A stretch of 64,000 nucleotides of DNA from Paracoccus jeotgali (GTDB taxonomy: Bacteria; Pseudomonadota; Alphaproteobacteria; Rhodobacterales; Rhodobacteraceae): the NCBI RefSeq assembly GCF_002865605.1, contig NZ_CP025583.1, positions 1,158,501 to 1,222,500 on the forward strand, read 5' to 3'. Each line of letters opens with the position of its first letter. Positions within the stretch are counted from its first letter, which is position 1. The position numbers and the translations under genes are program-made. The notes beneath the pieces are model-generated. The model had not been told where the DNA came from. It saw only the letters and a list, made by a program, of their open reading frames with translations, and made no database searches. Below are positions 1-7,181 of this stretch, piece by piece.

Positions 1-513
1 CTGCCGCGCGCCGATTGGGGCAAGGCGGTGGCCCATGCCGGGCTTGGCGTCACCTTCATCGGGATCAGCCTGCTCATGGCCTGGCAGATCGAGGATATCC
101 GCACCGTCCGCATCGGCCAGACCTTCACCGTCGGCAGCTACGACATCACCCTGCAATCGGTCGAGGACGTGCCGGGGCCGAACTACATGGCCACGACGGC
201 GGCACTGGCCGTGGCCCGCAACGGGCGCGAGGTGACGGTTCTGCACCCCGAAAAGCGGGTCTATCCGGTTCAGGCCATGCCCACGACCGAGGCCGCCATC
301 GACAATGGCATCTTCCGCGACGTCTACCTGGTGATCGGCGACGAGCAGCAGGACGGCGGCTGGGCCGTCCGCAGCTACATCAAGCCCTTCGCCAACTGGA
401 TCTGGCTTGGCTGCGCGCTGATGGCGCTTGGCGGCTTCATCAGCCTCTCGGACCGCCGCTATCGCGTGGCCGCCGGGGCGCGGCGGCCGATGGTCGGGGT
501 GCCGGCGGAATGA
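1..513 (+). CDS. ccmF: Cytochrome c maturation heme lyase subunit CcmF, C-terminal part
   Basis: This is the last ~170 residues of CcmF; the gene starts before the window. CcmF is the inner-membrane core of the system I heme lyase that attaches heme to apocytochromes c in the periplasm. Visible are a membrane segment (GVTFIGISLLMAW), the soluble periplasmic loop with the family's YPVQAMPTTEAAID stretch, and a final membrane helix (WIWLGCALMALGGF) followed by a basic cytoplasmic tail. The stop codon overlaps the start of ccmH (ATGA), so the two genes are probably translationally coupled. The family match is clear from the C-terminal domain; only the N-terminal heme-handling WWD domain is out of view. 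Confidence 0.93.
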   Translation: MPRADWGKAVAHAGLGVTFIGISLLMAWQIEDIRTVRIGQTFTVGSYDITLQSVEDVPGPNYMATTAALAVARNGREVTVLHPEKRVYPVQAMPTTEAAIDNGIFRDVYLVIGDEQQDGGWAVRSYIKPFANWIWLGCALMALGGFISLSDRRYRVAAGARRPMVGVPAE

Positions 514-983
514 CGGGGATGATAGGCCGGCTGCTGCTGGTGATCCTGCTCACCCTGTCGCCTGCAGCCGTTTTCGCGGTGCAGCCCGATGAGGTGCTGT
601 CCGACCCGCAGCTTGAATCGCGGGCGCGCGAGCTGTCCAAGGAGTTGCGCTGCCCGGTCTGTCAGGGCGAGACCATCGACGAATCGAACGCCGCGATCAG
701 CCGCGACCTGCGGCTGTATGTGCGTGAACGGCTGGTCGCAGGCGACAGCGATGCCGAGGTTCTCGACGCCGTGACCGACCGCTTTGGCGAGTTCGTCCTG
801 TTCTCTCCGCGCGCGACGGGCGGCAACCTGATCCTCTATCTCGCCGGTCCGGTGATGGCGCTGCTGGCGCTGCTGATCGGCTGGCGCTTTCTCGCCAGCC
901 GCCGCCTGCCCGAACGGCCCGAGGTGAAGCCTGAACTGTCCGAGGACGAACAGGCCCGGCTAGACGAGATCCTGCGCCGCTGA
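510..983 (+). CDS. ccmH: Cytochrome c-type biogenesis protein CcmH (CycL)
   Basis: A thiol-disulfide subunit of the cytochrome c heme lyase of 157 residues. It has an N-terminal signal peptide (IGRLLLVILLTLSPAAVFA), the diagnostic LRCPVCQ motif whose two cysteines keep the apocytochrome CXXCH thiols reduced, and one C-terminal membrane helix (LILYLAGPVMALLALLIGW). The cytoplasmic tail is short and acidic. It lacks the TPR half found in fused enterobacterial CcmH, so a separate CycH/CcmI is expected elsewhere. The ATG overlaps the ccmF stop by four bases, which fixes the start. Confidence 0.95.
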   Translation: MTGMIGRLLLVILLTLSPAAVFAVQPDEVLSDPQLESRARELSKELRCPVCQGETIDESNAAISRDLRLYVRERLVAGDSDAEVLDAVTDRFGEFVLFSPRATGGNLILYLAGPVMALLALLIGWRFLASRRLPERPEVKPELSEDEQARLDEILRR

Positions 984-1072
984 CCGCACGTCCGCCTGCC
1001 GCGTGACGTAAGGGCGGGGCTTTCAGCCGCCGCCCGCCCGCGCCATTCTGTCCCCAAGGCAGGAGAATTGAC

Positions 1073-1843
1073 ATGGCTTACGAGACGATCACCTTTTCAA
1101 CCCGCAACGGCATCGCGACGCTGATGCTGAACCGGCCCACGGTCATGAACGCGCTGAACAGCCGGATGCGGGCCGAGATCACCGAGGCACTGACCAGCCT
1201 GCCCGAGGATGTGCGCTGCGTGGTGCTGACCGGCGCCGGGACGGGGTTCTGCTCGGGTCAGGACCTGTCGGACGCGAGCGCCGCCATTGATATCGAGGCC
1301 ACGCTGCGCAACGAATATGAACCGATGCTGCAGGCGATCATCGATTGTCCTGCGCCGGTCATCGCCGCGGTCAATGGCGTCGCGGCCGGGGCGGGGGCAA
1401 ATCTGGCGCTGGCCGCCGATGTCGTCATCGCCATCGACAGCGCCTATTTCACCCAGGCTTTCACGCGGATCGGGCTGATCCCCGACGCCGGCGGCACCTG
1501 GATCCTGCCGCGGCTTGTGGGCAATGCCCGCGCGCTCGGGATGATGCTCTTCGCCGAAAAGGTTCCCGCCCCGCAGGCGGCCGACTGGGGCATGATCTGG
1601 CAGTCCGTGCCGGAAGCTGAGTTCGTGAGCACGGTCCAGCAACGCGCGCAGCAACTGGCCAGCGGCACGACCTCGGCCTTTCTCAAGGTGCGCCGTGCGA
1701 TCCGGGCGTCCGGGGCGAATGATTTCGCGCAGCAACTGGAACTGGAAGCTCGCCTGCAGGGCGAGGCCGGGCGCAGCGCCGACTTCCGCGAGGGCGTCCA
1801 GGCGTTCATGGAAAAACGCGCACCGCGATTCACCGGCAAATAG
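1073..1843 (+). CDS. Enoyl-CoA hydratase/isomerase (PaaG-like crotonase)
   Basis: A 256-residue crotonase-fold enzyme acting on acyl-CoA substrates. The oxyanion-hole regions are seen as GAGTGFCSGQDL near residue 60 and GVAAGAGANLALAAD near residue 105. The GLIPDAGGTW segment is typical of the PaaG group (2-(1,2-epoxy-1,2-dihydrophenyl)acetyl-CoA isomerase), where the Asp acts in catalysis. The length matches the family. A strong AGGAG sits about seven bases before the ATG. No other phenylacetate genes are nearby, and a crotonase after ccmFH may just be conserved gene order, so the true substrate is open. It ends convergent with nadD. Confidence 0.85.
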   Translation: MAYETITFSTRNGIATLMLNRPTVMNALNSRMRAEITEALTSLPEDVRCVVLTGAGTGFCSGQDLSDASAAIDIEATLRNEYEPMLQAIIDCPAPVIAAVNGVAAGAGANLALAADVVIAIDSAYFTQAFTRIGLIPDAGGTWILPRLVGNARALGMMLFAEKVPAPQAADWGMIWQSVPEAEFVSTVQQRAQQLASGTTSAFLKVRRAIRASGANDFAQQLELEARLQGEAGRSADFREGVQAFMEKRAPRFTGK

Positions 1844-1955
1844 GTTCGAGGCGCGGCACTGCCTCGATCCTTGTGCAAACGATCTGATCGCGATCAGAAT
1901 CATGAGCGGGTCGGGCATCAGCACGGACCGGAGCCTTAATCGGCCGCGCCGCCGG

Positions 1956-2573
1956 TCACCCGCGCCCGTCGCCGGATTTCTGCCGCATCGCCCGAATGGC
2001 CGAGGATGACGCATCGGTCATCGGCATGTTCACCATCACCCAGGCGGGCGGTGTCATCTCCGTCAGACGGCCCGCCTGACCCTCGGGCAGGCGCCGGTCG
2101 GCCATGATCGTGGCCGCCTTGGAAAAGCGCGCCGCGACCCGAGATCCTGGGCGCGCCATGACCCCGATGGGCACCATCTGCGCAATCTCCTGCCAACGCT
2201 CCCACTGGCTGAACTGCACCAGATTGTCCGACCCCATCAGCCACACGAACCGGACGCGCGGATACAGCCGCACAAGCGCCCCGATGGTATCGGCTGTCAG
2301 CCGCGTCCCCAGCCGCGCCTCGAGATCCGTCACCACCACCCGCGGATCGCCGCGCAGCACCTCGCGAGCCTGCGCCAGCCGCTGATCCAGCGGCGCCGGT
2401 CCATGCGCCTTGAGCGGATTCCCCGGCGTCACCAGCCACCACACCCGATCGAGCCGAAAGCGCTGCAGCGCGGTCCGCGTCAGGCGCAGATGCCCCTCAT
2501 GGGCAGGATCGAACGACCCGCCGAACAGCCCGATCCGCTGACCGGGCATGGCCATGGGAAAGCCTTGTGTCAT
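1956..2573 (-). CDS. nadD: Nicotinate-nucleotide adenylyltransferase
   Basis: Transfers AMP from ATP to nicotinate mononucleotide in NAD synthesis. The nucleotidyltransferase P-site is intact (GLFGGSFDPAHEGH), followed by the typical LVTPGNPLK and FVWLMGSDNL segments. The C-terminal motif that normally reads ISSTxIR is here DASSSAIRAM. At about 205 residues the length fits NadD. The first ATG is used for the coordinates, but an in-frame ATG at 2555 has an AAGG at better spacing and could be the real start. The usual alphaproteobacterial neighbours (proA, rsfS) are not present here. Confidence 0.93.
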   Translation of the reverse strand: MTQGFPMAMPGQRIGLFGGSFDPAHEGHLRLTRTALQRFRLDRVWWLVTPGNPLKAHGPAPLDQRLAQAREVLRGDPRVVVTDLEARLGTRLTADTIGALVRLYPRVRFVWLMGSDNLVQFSQWERWQEIAQMVPIGVMARPGSRVAARFSKAATIMADRRLPEGQAGRLTEMTPPAWVMVNMPMTDASSSAIRAMRQKSGDGRG

Positions 2574-2603
2574 GCCTGTCCATAGGGGCGCGGCCGCGCC
2601 ACC

Positions 2604-3626
2604 TCAAGCCCCCGAACCAAGGCCTGCTGCGCTCTCGTCATCGAACAGACGCAGGCACCCGCGCCCCGCGCGCTTGGCCGCATAAAGAGCGCTGTCGACA
2701 TCCGCGATCAGCGTCGCCGAGTCGCACTGCTCGTAACCCGTCGATCGAACCGCCCCGATACTGGCCGAGACGCGGCACAGGTTCCCTTCATGCCAGATCG
2801 GCTCGCGGATCGCCGAGATGATCCGGCGGCCCAAGGCCTGCAGCGCCGATTCGCCCTGCAGGTCGGGCAGCAGGATCAGGAACTCGTCGCCGCCGATCCG
2901 GGCGAGGCTGTCGCCCGACCGTGTTTCCTTGCGCAAGATGTCGGCCACCCGGCACAGGACGGCATCCCCTGCCGGATGGCCGAAGCGGTCATTGATCTGC
3001 TTGAACCAGTCCAGATCGAGCTGCATCAGCGCGAACTCCGCCTGACCCGGCTCGCCCCGGTTCCGGGCGCGGATGGCGCTTTCGAACGCCAATTCGAAGC
3101 CGCGCCGGTTCAGCAGCCCGGTCAGCGCATCGGTGAAGGCCTGGGTCTCGGCCGTTTCGCGTGCCTGTTCCAGCGCCTGACTGTGCCGGGACAATTCCGC
3201 CCGGATCATCTGGTTCGATTTGTGCAGATAGAGAATCTCGATCGCCAGATCGTCCGCCGCGAAATCCGCATCGGTCAGGTCAAAGGCCGAGATCGCCTCG
3301 AACACCCCGATCCCCAGCCCCAGATTGAGCAGCAGCGCGCCTTGTCCCAGCTCTGTCACCTCGCCGCGCAGCGTCGGCAGCATCCTGTGCTTCAGCGCCA
3401 GAAAGACCCTGCGCCCCTGCTGCGCGGCCCGAGCCAGTTCAGGCATGATCCGGCTGCCCGGCGCGGCACGGCGGATCTCGAACGCCTCTTCGACCCGCCG
3501 CGCCGCCCCGATCATCTTGCGCAGCGTCAGGCCGCACGACATCACCACCCCGGCCTCGTCGAGCAGCATATGCATCGGCATCAGCGGCGACAGACGCTCG
3601 ACCGGAATGGCGAGCCGCAGGTTCAC
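2604..3626 (-). CDS. HNOBA-GGDEF diguanylate cyclase, output partner of H-NOX
   Basis: A c-di-GMP synthase of 340 residues. Residues 1-150 look like the heme-NO-binding-associated (HNOBA) domain of guanylate cyclases: a PAS-like N-terminus, then LRGEVTEL and a DLTDADFAADDLAIEILYL segment corresponding to the HNOBA end. A short helical linker leads to a GGDEF domain whose active site is intact (IGGDEF). An RSGD motif five residues upstream is a classic RxxD product-inhibition site. The gene starts with GTG inside the TGA of the upstream H-NOX gene, so the two proteins should be made together. This implies NO-controlled c-di-GMP output; the direction of control cannot be read from sequence. Confidence 0.88.
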   Translation of the reverse strand: MNLRLAIPVERLSPLMPMHMLLDEAGVVMSCGLTLRKMIGAARRVEEAFEIRRAAPGSRIMPELARAAQQGRRVFLALKHRMLPTLRGEVTELGQGALLLNLGLGIGVFEAISAFDLTDADFAADDLAIEILYLHKSNQMIRAELSRHSQALEQARETAETQAFTDALTGLLNRRGFELAFESAIRARNRGEPGQAEFALMQLDLDWFKQINDRFGHPAGDAVLCRVADILRKETRSGDSLARIGGDEFLILLPDLQGESALQALGRRIISAIREPIWHEGNLCRVSASIGAVRSTGYEQCDSATLIADVDSALYAAKRAGRGCLRLFDDESAAGLGSGA

Positions 3627-4195
3627 GCCGCCCCACCAAGCTGCTGGGTCAGCGAGAACTCGCCGCCCTCGGCGAACTGGTCGTCGGCGATTCTGACGGT
3701 CAGCACGTCGTCCTGCGTGTCGACCATGGCCAGCACGCCGTATTCATCGGCCATGCCGCGCAAGAGCCCGGCGAGCACCGGATACCATTCCTGCGAATCC
3801 GAGGTCACGGTCAGCCGATAGCTGTGTTCGCCGGTGATTTCGGTGGTGATGCGCGGCAGTTCCAGCCCCGGCAGCACCATTCGGGCGCGGTCGTGCAGAT
3901 CATCGAGCGACAGAACGAAATCTTCAAAAGTGGAACCGCTGAAACGCAAGATATGTCGCATGTTGTCAAGCCTTGGCACCCAACCTCCTATATCCTCCAA
4001 CAACTCGTCGCAGCCGATCGACAGGATGTCGGCGGCGGCGCGCAGGGCCTGGCGCAGCGTCTCGGGTGGGTAATCGCGCATGATCTGCGTCCCGCGGCGG
4101 TCAAGACCGCTGACGGCGCAGGCTGCGGCCCAGACATCGTCGCCATGCCTGCGCCGCAAGAAGATCTCGATACCGCGAATGATGAACCCGTGCAT
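3623..4195 (-). CDS. Stand-alone H-NOX heme-based nitric oxide sensor
   Basis: A 190-residue H-NOX domain protein. It starts MHGFI as the family does, has the helical N-terminal subdomain with DVWAA, and carries the proximal heme ligand His101 in SLDDLHDRARMVLP. The heme-propionate motif YxSxR is degenerate: the aligned stretch is V130-T-S132-D-S134, so Tyr and Arg are missing. The ATG at 4195 is chosen because AGGAGG lies eight bases upstream; a GTG at 4213 is the alternative but would contain the ribosome site. It is translationally coupled to the HNOBA-GGDEF gene downstream. Confidence 0.87.
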   Translation of the reverse strand: MHGFIIRGIEIFLRRRHGDDVWAAACAVSGLDRRGTQIMRDYPPETLRQALRAAADILSIGCDELLEDIGGWVPRLDNMRHILRFSGSTFEDFVLSLDDLHDRARMVLPGLELPRITTEITGEHSYRLTVTSDSQEWYPVLAGLLRGMADEYGVLAMVDTQDDVLTVRIADDQFAEGGEFSLTQQLGGAA

Positions 4196-4244
4196 GACAC
4201 CAGCCTCCTGCACGAGGTCGTAGCAGCCGAGTCTTAAGATAACG

Positions 4245-4514
4245 TCAATCGCGGCGGGCGGAAATCCGCGCGGCCATCCCGATCTGTTCTGGCGTCACCC
4301 CGATGGCCTCGGCGCAAGAGATGACCCGGTCGTCGGATTCGGTCACGAAATCGAGAATGAATTCAGGCGCCTGCGTGTCGGTCAGCACCTCTCGCAACTG
4401 CGACGGCGCAAGGCCGCTGCGGCCGAGCAGGCTCGAGAGAAGCTCGGGATCGTCAAGGATATGCAGCAGAAGACGGTCGGCGATATCGCTCGGGGGCAGG
4501 GGTTGGCGGCTCAA
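4245..4514 (-). CDS. DUF3572 family protein
   Basis: A small acidic helical protein of 89 residues with no signal peptide or membrane segment. The spacing of DPELLSSLLGRSGL, APEFILDFVTESDDRVISCAEAIG and a final VTPEQ segment matches the DUF3572 family of alphaproteobacteria, whose function is unknown. It lies upstream of, and in the same direction as, the H-NOX/GGDEF pair with a 49-base gap, and divergent from the second GGDEF gene. A role in the c-di-GMP block is possible, but nothing in the protein proves it. Confidence 0.72.
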   Translation of the reverse strand: MSRQPLPPSDIADRLLLHILDDPELLSSLLGRSGLAPSQLREVLTDTQAPEFILDFVTESDDRVISCAEAIGVTPEQIGMAARISARRD

Positions 4515-4589
4515 AATTCAGGTCCTGGAAAGTATTTGTTAACGATTTGATGCCAATTTGCGCCGTGTCGGGGCTTGAGGCAAGGCAGG

Positions 4590-5921
4590 ATGTTGGGACG
4601 GTTGCTGGTAATGGATCGGGATGTGACATCGCGATTTGCGATGAAGGCGCGGCTTTTGTCGGCGAATCACAGGGTCGATACCGCGAATGATCTTTCCGAG
4701 GCCGCGCCGCTGCTGCCGCAATCCCAGGCGGTGCTGCTGCGCGAGGACGATCCCGAGCGGCTGGCATGGCTGGTTTCGCGCATCCGCATCCGATCTTCGG
4801 CGGCGATCGTGGCCGTCTGCGGGGCAGGGGCCAGGGCCGGGGCGTTTCTGGCGGGATGCGATCATGTGCTCGATCCGCTGGCGAGCGATTCCGTCCTGCG
4901 CGCGCGGCTGCGTAGCTGGCTGCCCCACGCCACCGCTGATCTGCCCGGCTTTGCCGAGCCTGGCGCCGGCTTCGATCACGCCGATCAGATCGGGTTGATC
5001 ACCGATGACGCGACGCTGTCGGCCGAGTGGCGGCAGGCGGTGAAGGACGCGTTGGGGAAAAACCTGCAGATCGTTTCGGCGCAGGCTGGGGCGGCGTCGC
5101 TGGATGATCGTCTGGCGGTGGTGCTGATCGACGCGGGTCTGCCGGGCGGCGGGCTGCAGCAACTCGCCGATCTGCGCGCAAGGCTGTCTGCGGCGGGCCG
5201 CGGCGCCGCGCTTGCGCTGCTGCAGCATGTTCCTGCGCCCGAGGAAGAGGCGCAGGCGCTCGATATCGGCGCGAGCGAGGTGCTGGAGGCGCAGCTTTCG
5301 GAATCACATCATCGTGTCGAGTTGATCGCGCGGCTCAACTGGCTCTTGCGTCGCGGGATCGAGAGTGAGCGGAGTCATTCAGACGCCCGGCTCGCGCGGC
5401 GGCTCGCCTCGATCGACCCGCTGACCGGGCTGCTGAACCGCCGCTGCATGGCGGTCGAGATTTCTGCCGCGATGCGCTCGGACAACGGGTTTTCGCTGCT
5501 GATGATCGACATCGACCGCTTCAAGTCGATCAATGACGGCCACGGCCATGGCGCCGGCGATGCGGTTCTGCGGCAGGTTGCGGCGATTCTGGGCGATGTC
5601 GTGGGCGGTGACGGCAAGCTTGGCAGGCACGGCGGCGAGGAATTCGTCGTTCTGCTGCCCCAGGGCGATCCGACGCTGGCGGTCTCGCTGGCCGAGCGCA
5701 TCCGTCACGCGGTCGCCACGCGCCGGATCAGGGTCAGCGGGCTGGCGGGGTCTGCCGAATTGTCGGTCTCGGTGTCCGTCGGCGTGGGGGTCTCGGAGTG
5801 CTGCAACTGCCCGGGCGGCGCCCCGGACGACGTGCTGGAACAGGCCGACCGGGCGCTGCTCGCGGCCAAGGCGGCCGGGCGGAATATCGTGATGCTGGCG
5901 CGAGAGCGACGCGCGGCGTGA
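4590..5921 (+). CDS. PleD-type diguanylate cyclase with degenerate tandem receivers
   Basis: Domain order is receiver 1 (about 1-110), receiver 2 (about 135-260), GGDEF (about 280-440), as in PleD. In receiver 1 the phospho-acceptor position reads VLLREDD, with Arg51 in place of Asp, and the conserved Lys region reads HVLDPL. In receiver 2 an Asp is present (VVLIDAGLPG), but its Lys is also lost. The cyclase site is intact (GRHGGEEF) and no RxxD inhibitory site is seen at the usual spacing. The ATG at 4590 follows AAGGCAGG; a TTG at 4575 is less likely. This suggests phosphorylation-independent or altered control compared with Caulobacter PleD. Confidence 0.85.
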   Translation: MLGRLLVMDRDVTSRFAMKARLLSANHRVDTANDLSEAAPLLPQSQAVLLREDDPERLAWLVSRIRIRSSAAIVAVCGAGARAGAFLAGCDHVLDPLASDSVLRARLRSWLPHATADLPGFAEPGAGFDHADQIGLITDDATLSAEWRQAVKDALGKNLQIVSAQAGAASLDDRLAVVLIDAGLPGGGLQQLADLRARLSAAGRGAALALLQHVPAPEEEAQALDIGASEVLEAQLSESHHRVELIARLNWLLRRGIESERSHSDARLARRLASIDPLTGLLNRRCMAVEISAAMRSDNGFSLLMIDIDRFKSINDGHGHGAGDAVLRQVAAILGDVVGGDGKLGRHGGEEFVVLLPQGDPTLAVSLAERIRHAVATRRIRVSGLAGSAELSVSVSVGVGVSECCNCPGGAPDDVLEQADRALLAAKAAGRNIVMLARERRAA

Positions 5922-6012
5922 TATCAGGGGCACCGGCCCTAGGCCAGCCGCTCGCGCCGATGCGGGAAATCGGCATTGGAAACGCGGGCGGGGGTCACTA
6001 TCTTTGGACCAA

Positions 6013-6438
6013 ATGCGCGAGTTCGGGAATCATGACATGCAAGAAGCGGTTAGCGACAACCGGCCCACCGGGTCTGCGGTGCGGCGCGGTCTGATGAGGA
6101 AATGCCCCGCCTGTGGCGCGGGGCCGATGTTCGACGGCTATCTGAAGGTGCGCGACGAGTGCGGACATTGTCATGAGGCGCTGCATCATCAGCGCGCCGA
6201 TGACGGGCCGGCCTATCTGACGATCTTGCTGGTCTCGCACCTCGGAGCGCCGTTGCTGCTGTTCGTGTTCCTGAAATGGCAGCCCACGGCGCTGTCGATG
6301 CTGATCGGGTTTTCTCTGGGCGCGATCGTGCTTTGCCTCGCCTTGCTGCCGCTGATCAAGGGCGGGATGATCGGGATGCAATGGGCGCGGCGGATGCACG
6401 GCTTCGGGATCGAGCCTGCAGGCCCGAACGCGGCATGA
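6013..6438 (+). CDS. DUF983 family zinc-ribbon membrane protein
   Basis: A small protein of about 141 residues with an N-terminal four-cysteine metal knuckle (CPACG and CGHCH) and two hydrophobic helices in the C-terminal half (TILLVSHLGAPLLLFVF and LIGFSLGAIVLCLALLPLI). This is the DUF983 layout, common next to NUDIX or cytochrome oxidase assembly genes; the function is unknown. Two starts are possible, ATG 6013 and ATG 6037, and neither has a strong ribosome site. The stop overlaps the start of the NUDIX gene (ATGA), so they form an operon that continues into the PBP4-like gene. Confidence 0.78.
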   Translation: MREFGNHDMQEAVSDNRPTGSAVRRGLMRKCPACGAGPMFDGYLKVRDECGHCHEALHHQRADDGPAYLTILLVSHLGAPLLLFVFLKWQPTALSMLIGFSLGAIVLCLALLPLIKGGMIGMQWARRMHGFGIEPAGPNAA

Positions 6439-7181
6439 CCGAGGCCGCAGATCGTCATATCGGCGCGGATCGGCTGCAGGTAACGCCCGGTGAGCCGGAT
6501 CGCAGCGCGTTGCGCGATGCCTCGACGGTCGTGCTGGTGCGGCGGGATGCGGATCAGCCTGCGGTGCTGATGGGGATGCGTGGCGCCAAGGCGGCGTTCA
6601 TGCCTTCCAAATATGTCTTTCCGGGCGGTGCCGTCGATCCCGAGGACCGCGAGGTCTCGCTGGCCGGAGGGATCTCGGATCTGACGCAGGCGCGGTTGAC
6701 GCTTGAGCCGCGCACCGATTCCGCGTCCAGCCCGGCCCAGCTTGTCGCGGCCGGGCTGCGTGAGCTGGCGGAGGAGACCGGCTTGCTGATCGGCCGGCCG
6801 GGCCGCAGCGAGGTCGTTGGCTATGCCGAGGCTGGGCTGATGCCGGATGCCTCGGCGCTGCATTATGTCTTTCGCGCGATCACCCCGCCGGGTCGGCCGC
6901 GCCGCTTCGATGCACGCTTCTTCATGGCCGATGCCGCGACCGTGGCCTGCGATCTCGACGACTTTTCGCGCGCCTGCGATGAGCTGTCGCATCTGCATTG
7001 GGTGCCGATGTCGAGGGCTCGGGCGCTGCAGCTGCCCTTCATCACCGAGGTCGTGCTGGCCGAATGTGCGGCGATGGTCGCGGCGGCGCAGGGCGGTCCG
7101 CTGATGCCGCCGCCCTCGGTGCCGTTCTTCGACAATCGCGACGCGCGCTCTCGCTTCATCCAGTTGGGTGCCGGGGCTTGA
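6435..7181 (+). CDS. NUDIX hydrolase (CoA pyrophosphatase-like group)
   Basis: A 248-residue NUDIX-fold hydrolase. The N-terminal part reads VVLVRRDADQPAVLMGMRG and KYVFPGGAVDPED, and the Nudix helix core is RELAEETGLLIG. An insertion of about 45 residues lies between the GG strand and the Nudix helix, typical of the group that includes NUDT7/NUDT19-like proteins. The substrate is probably a nucleoside diphosphate derivative or acyl-CoA but cannot be decided. Translation starts in the DUF983 stop codon, and the stop overlaps a TTG start of the next gene. Confidence 0.85.
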   Translation: MTEAADRHIGADRLQVTPGEPDRSALRDASTVVLVRRDADQPAVLMGMRGAKAAFMPSKYVFPGGAVDPEDREVSLAGGISDLTQARLTLEPRTDSASSPAQLVAAGLRELAEETGLLIGRPGRSEVVGYAEAGLMPDASALHYVFRAITPPGRPRRFDARFFMADAATVACDLDDFSRACDELSHLHWVPMSRARALQLPFITEVVLAECAAMVAAAQGGPLMPPPSVPFFDNRDARSRFIQLGAGA

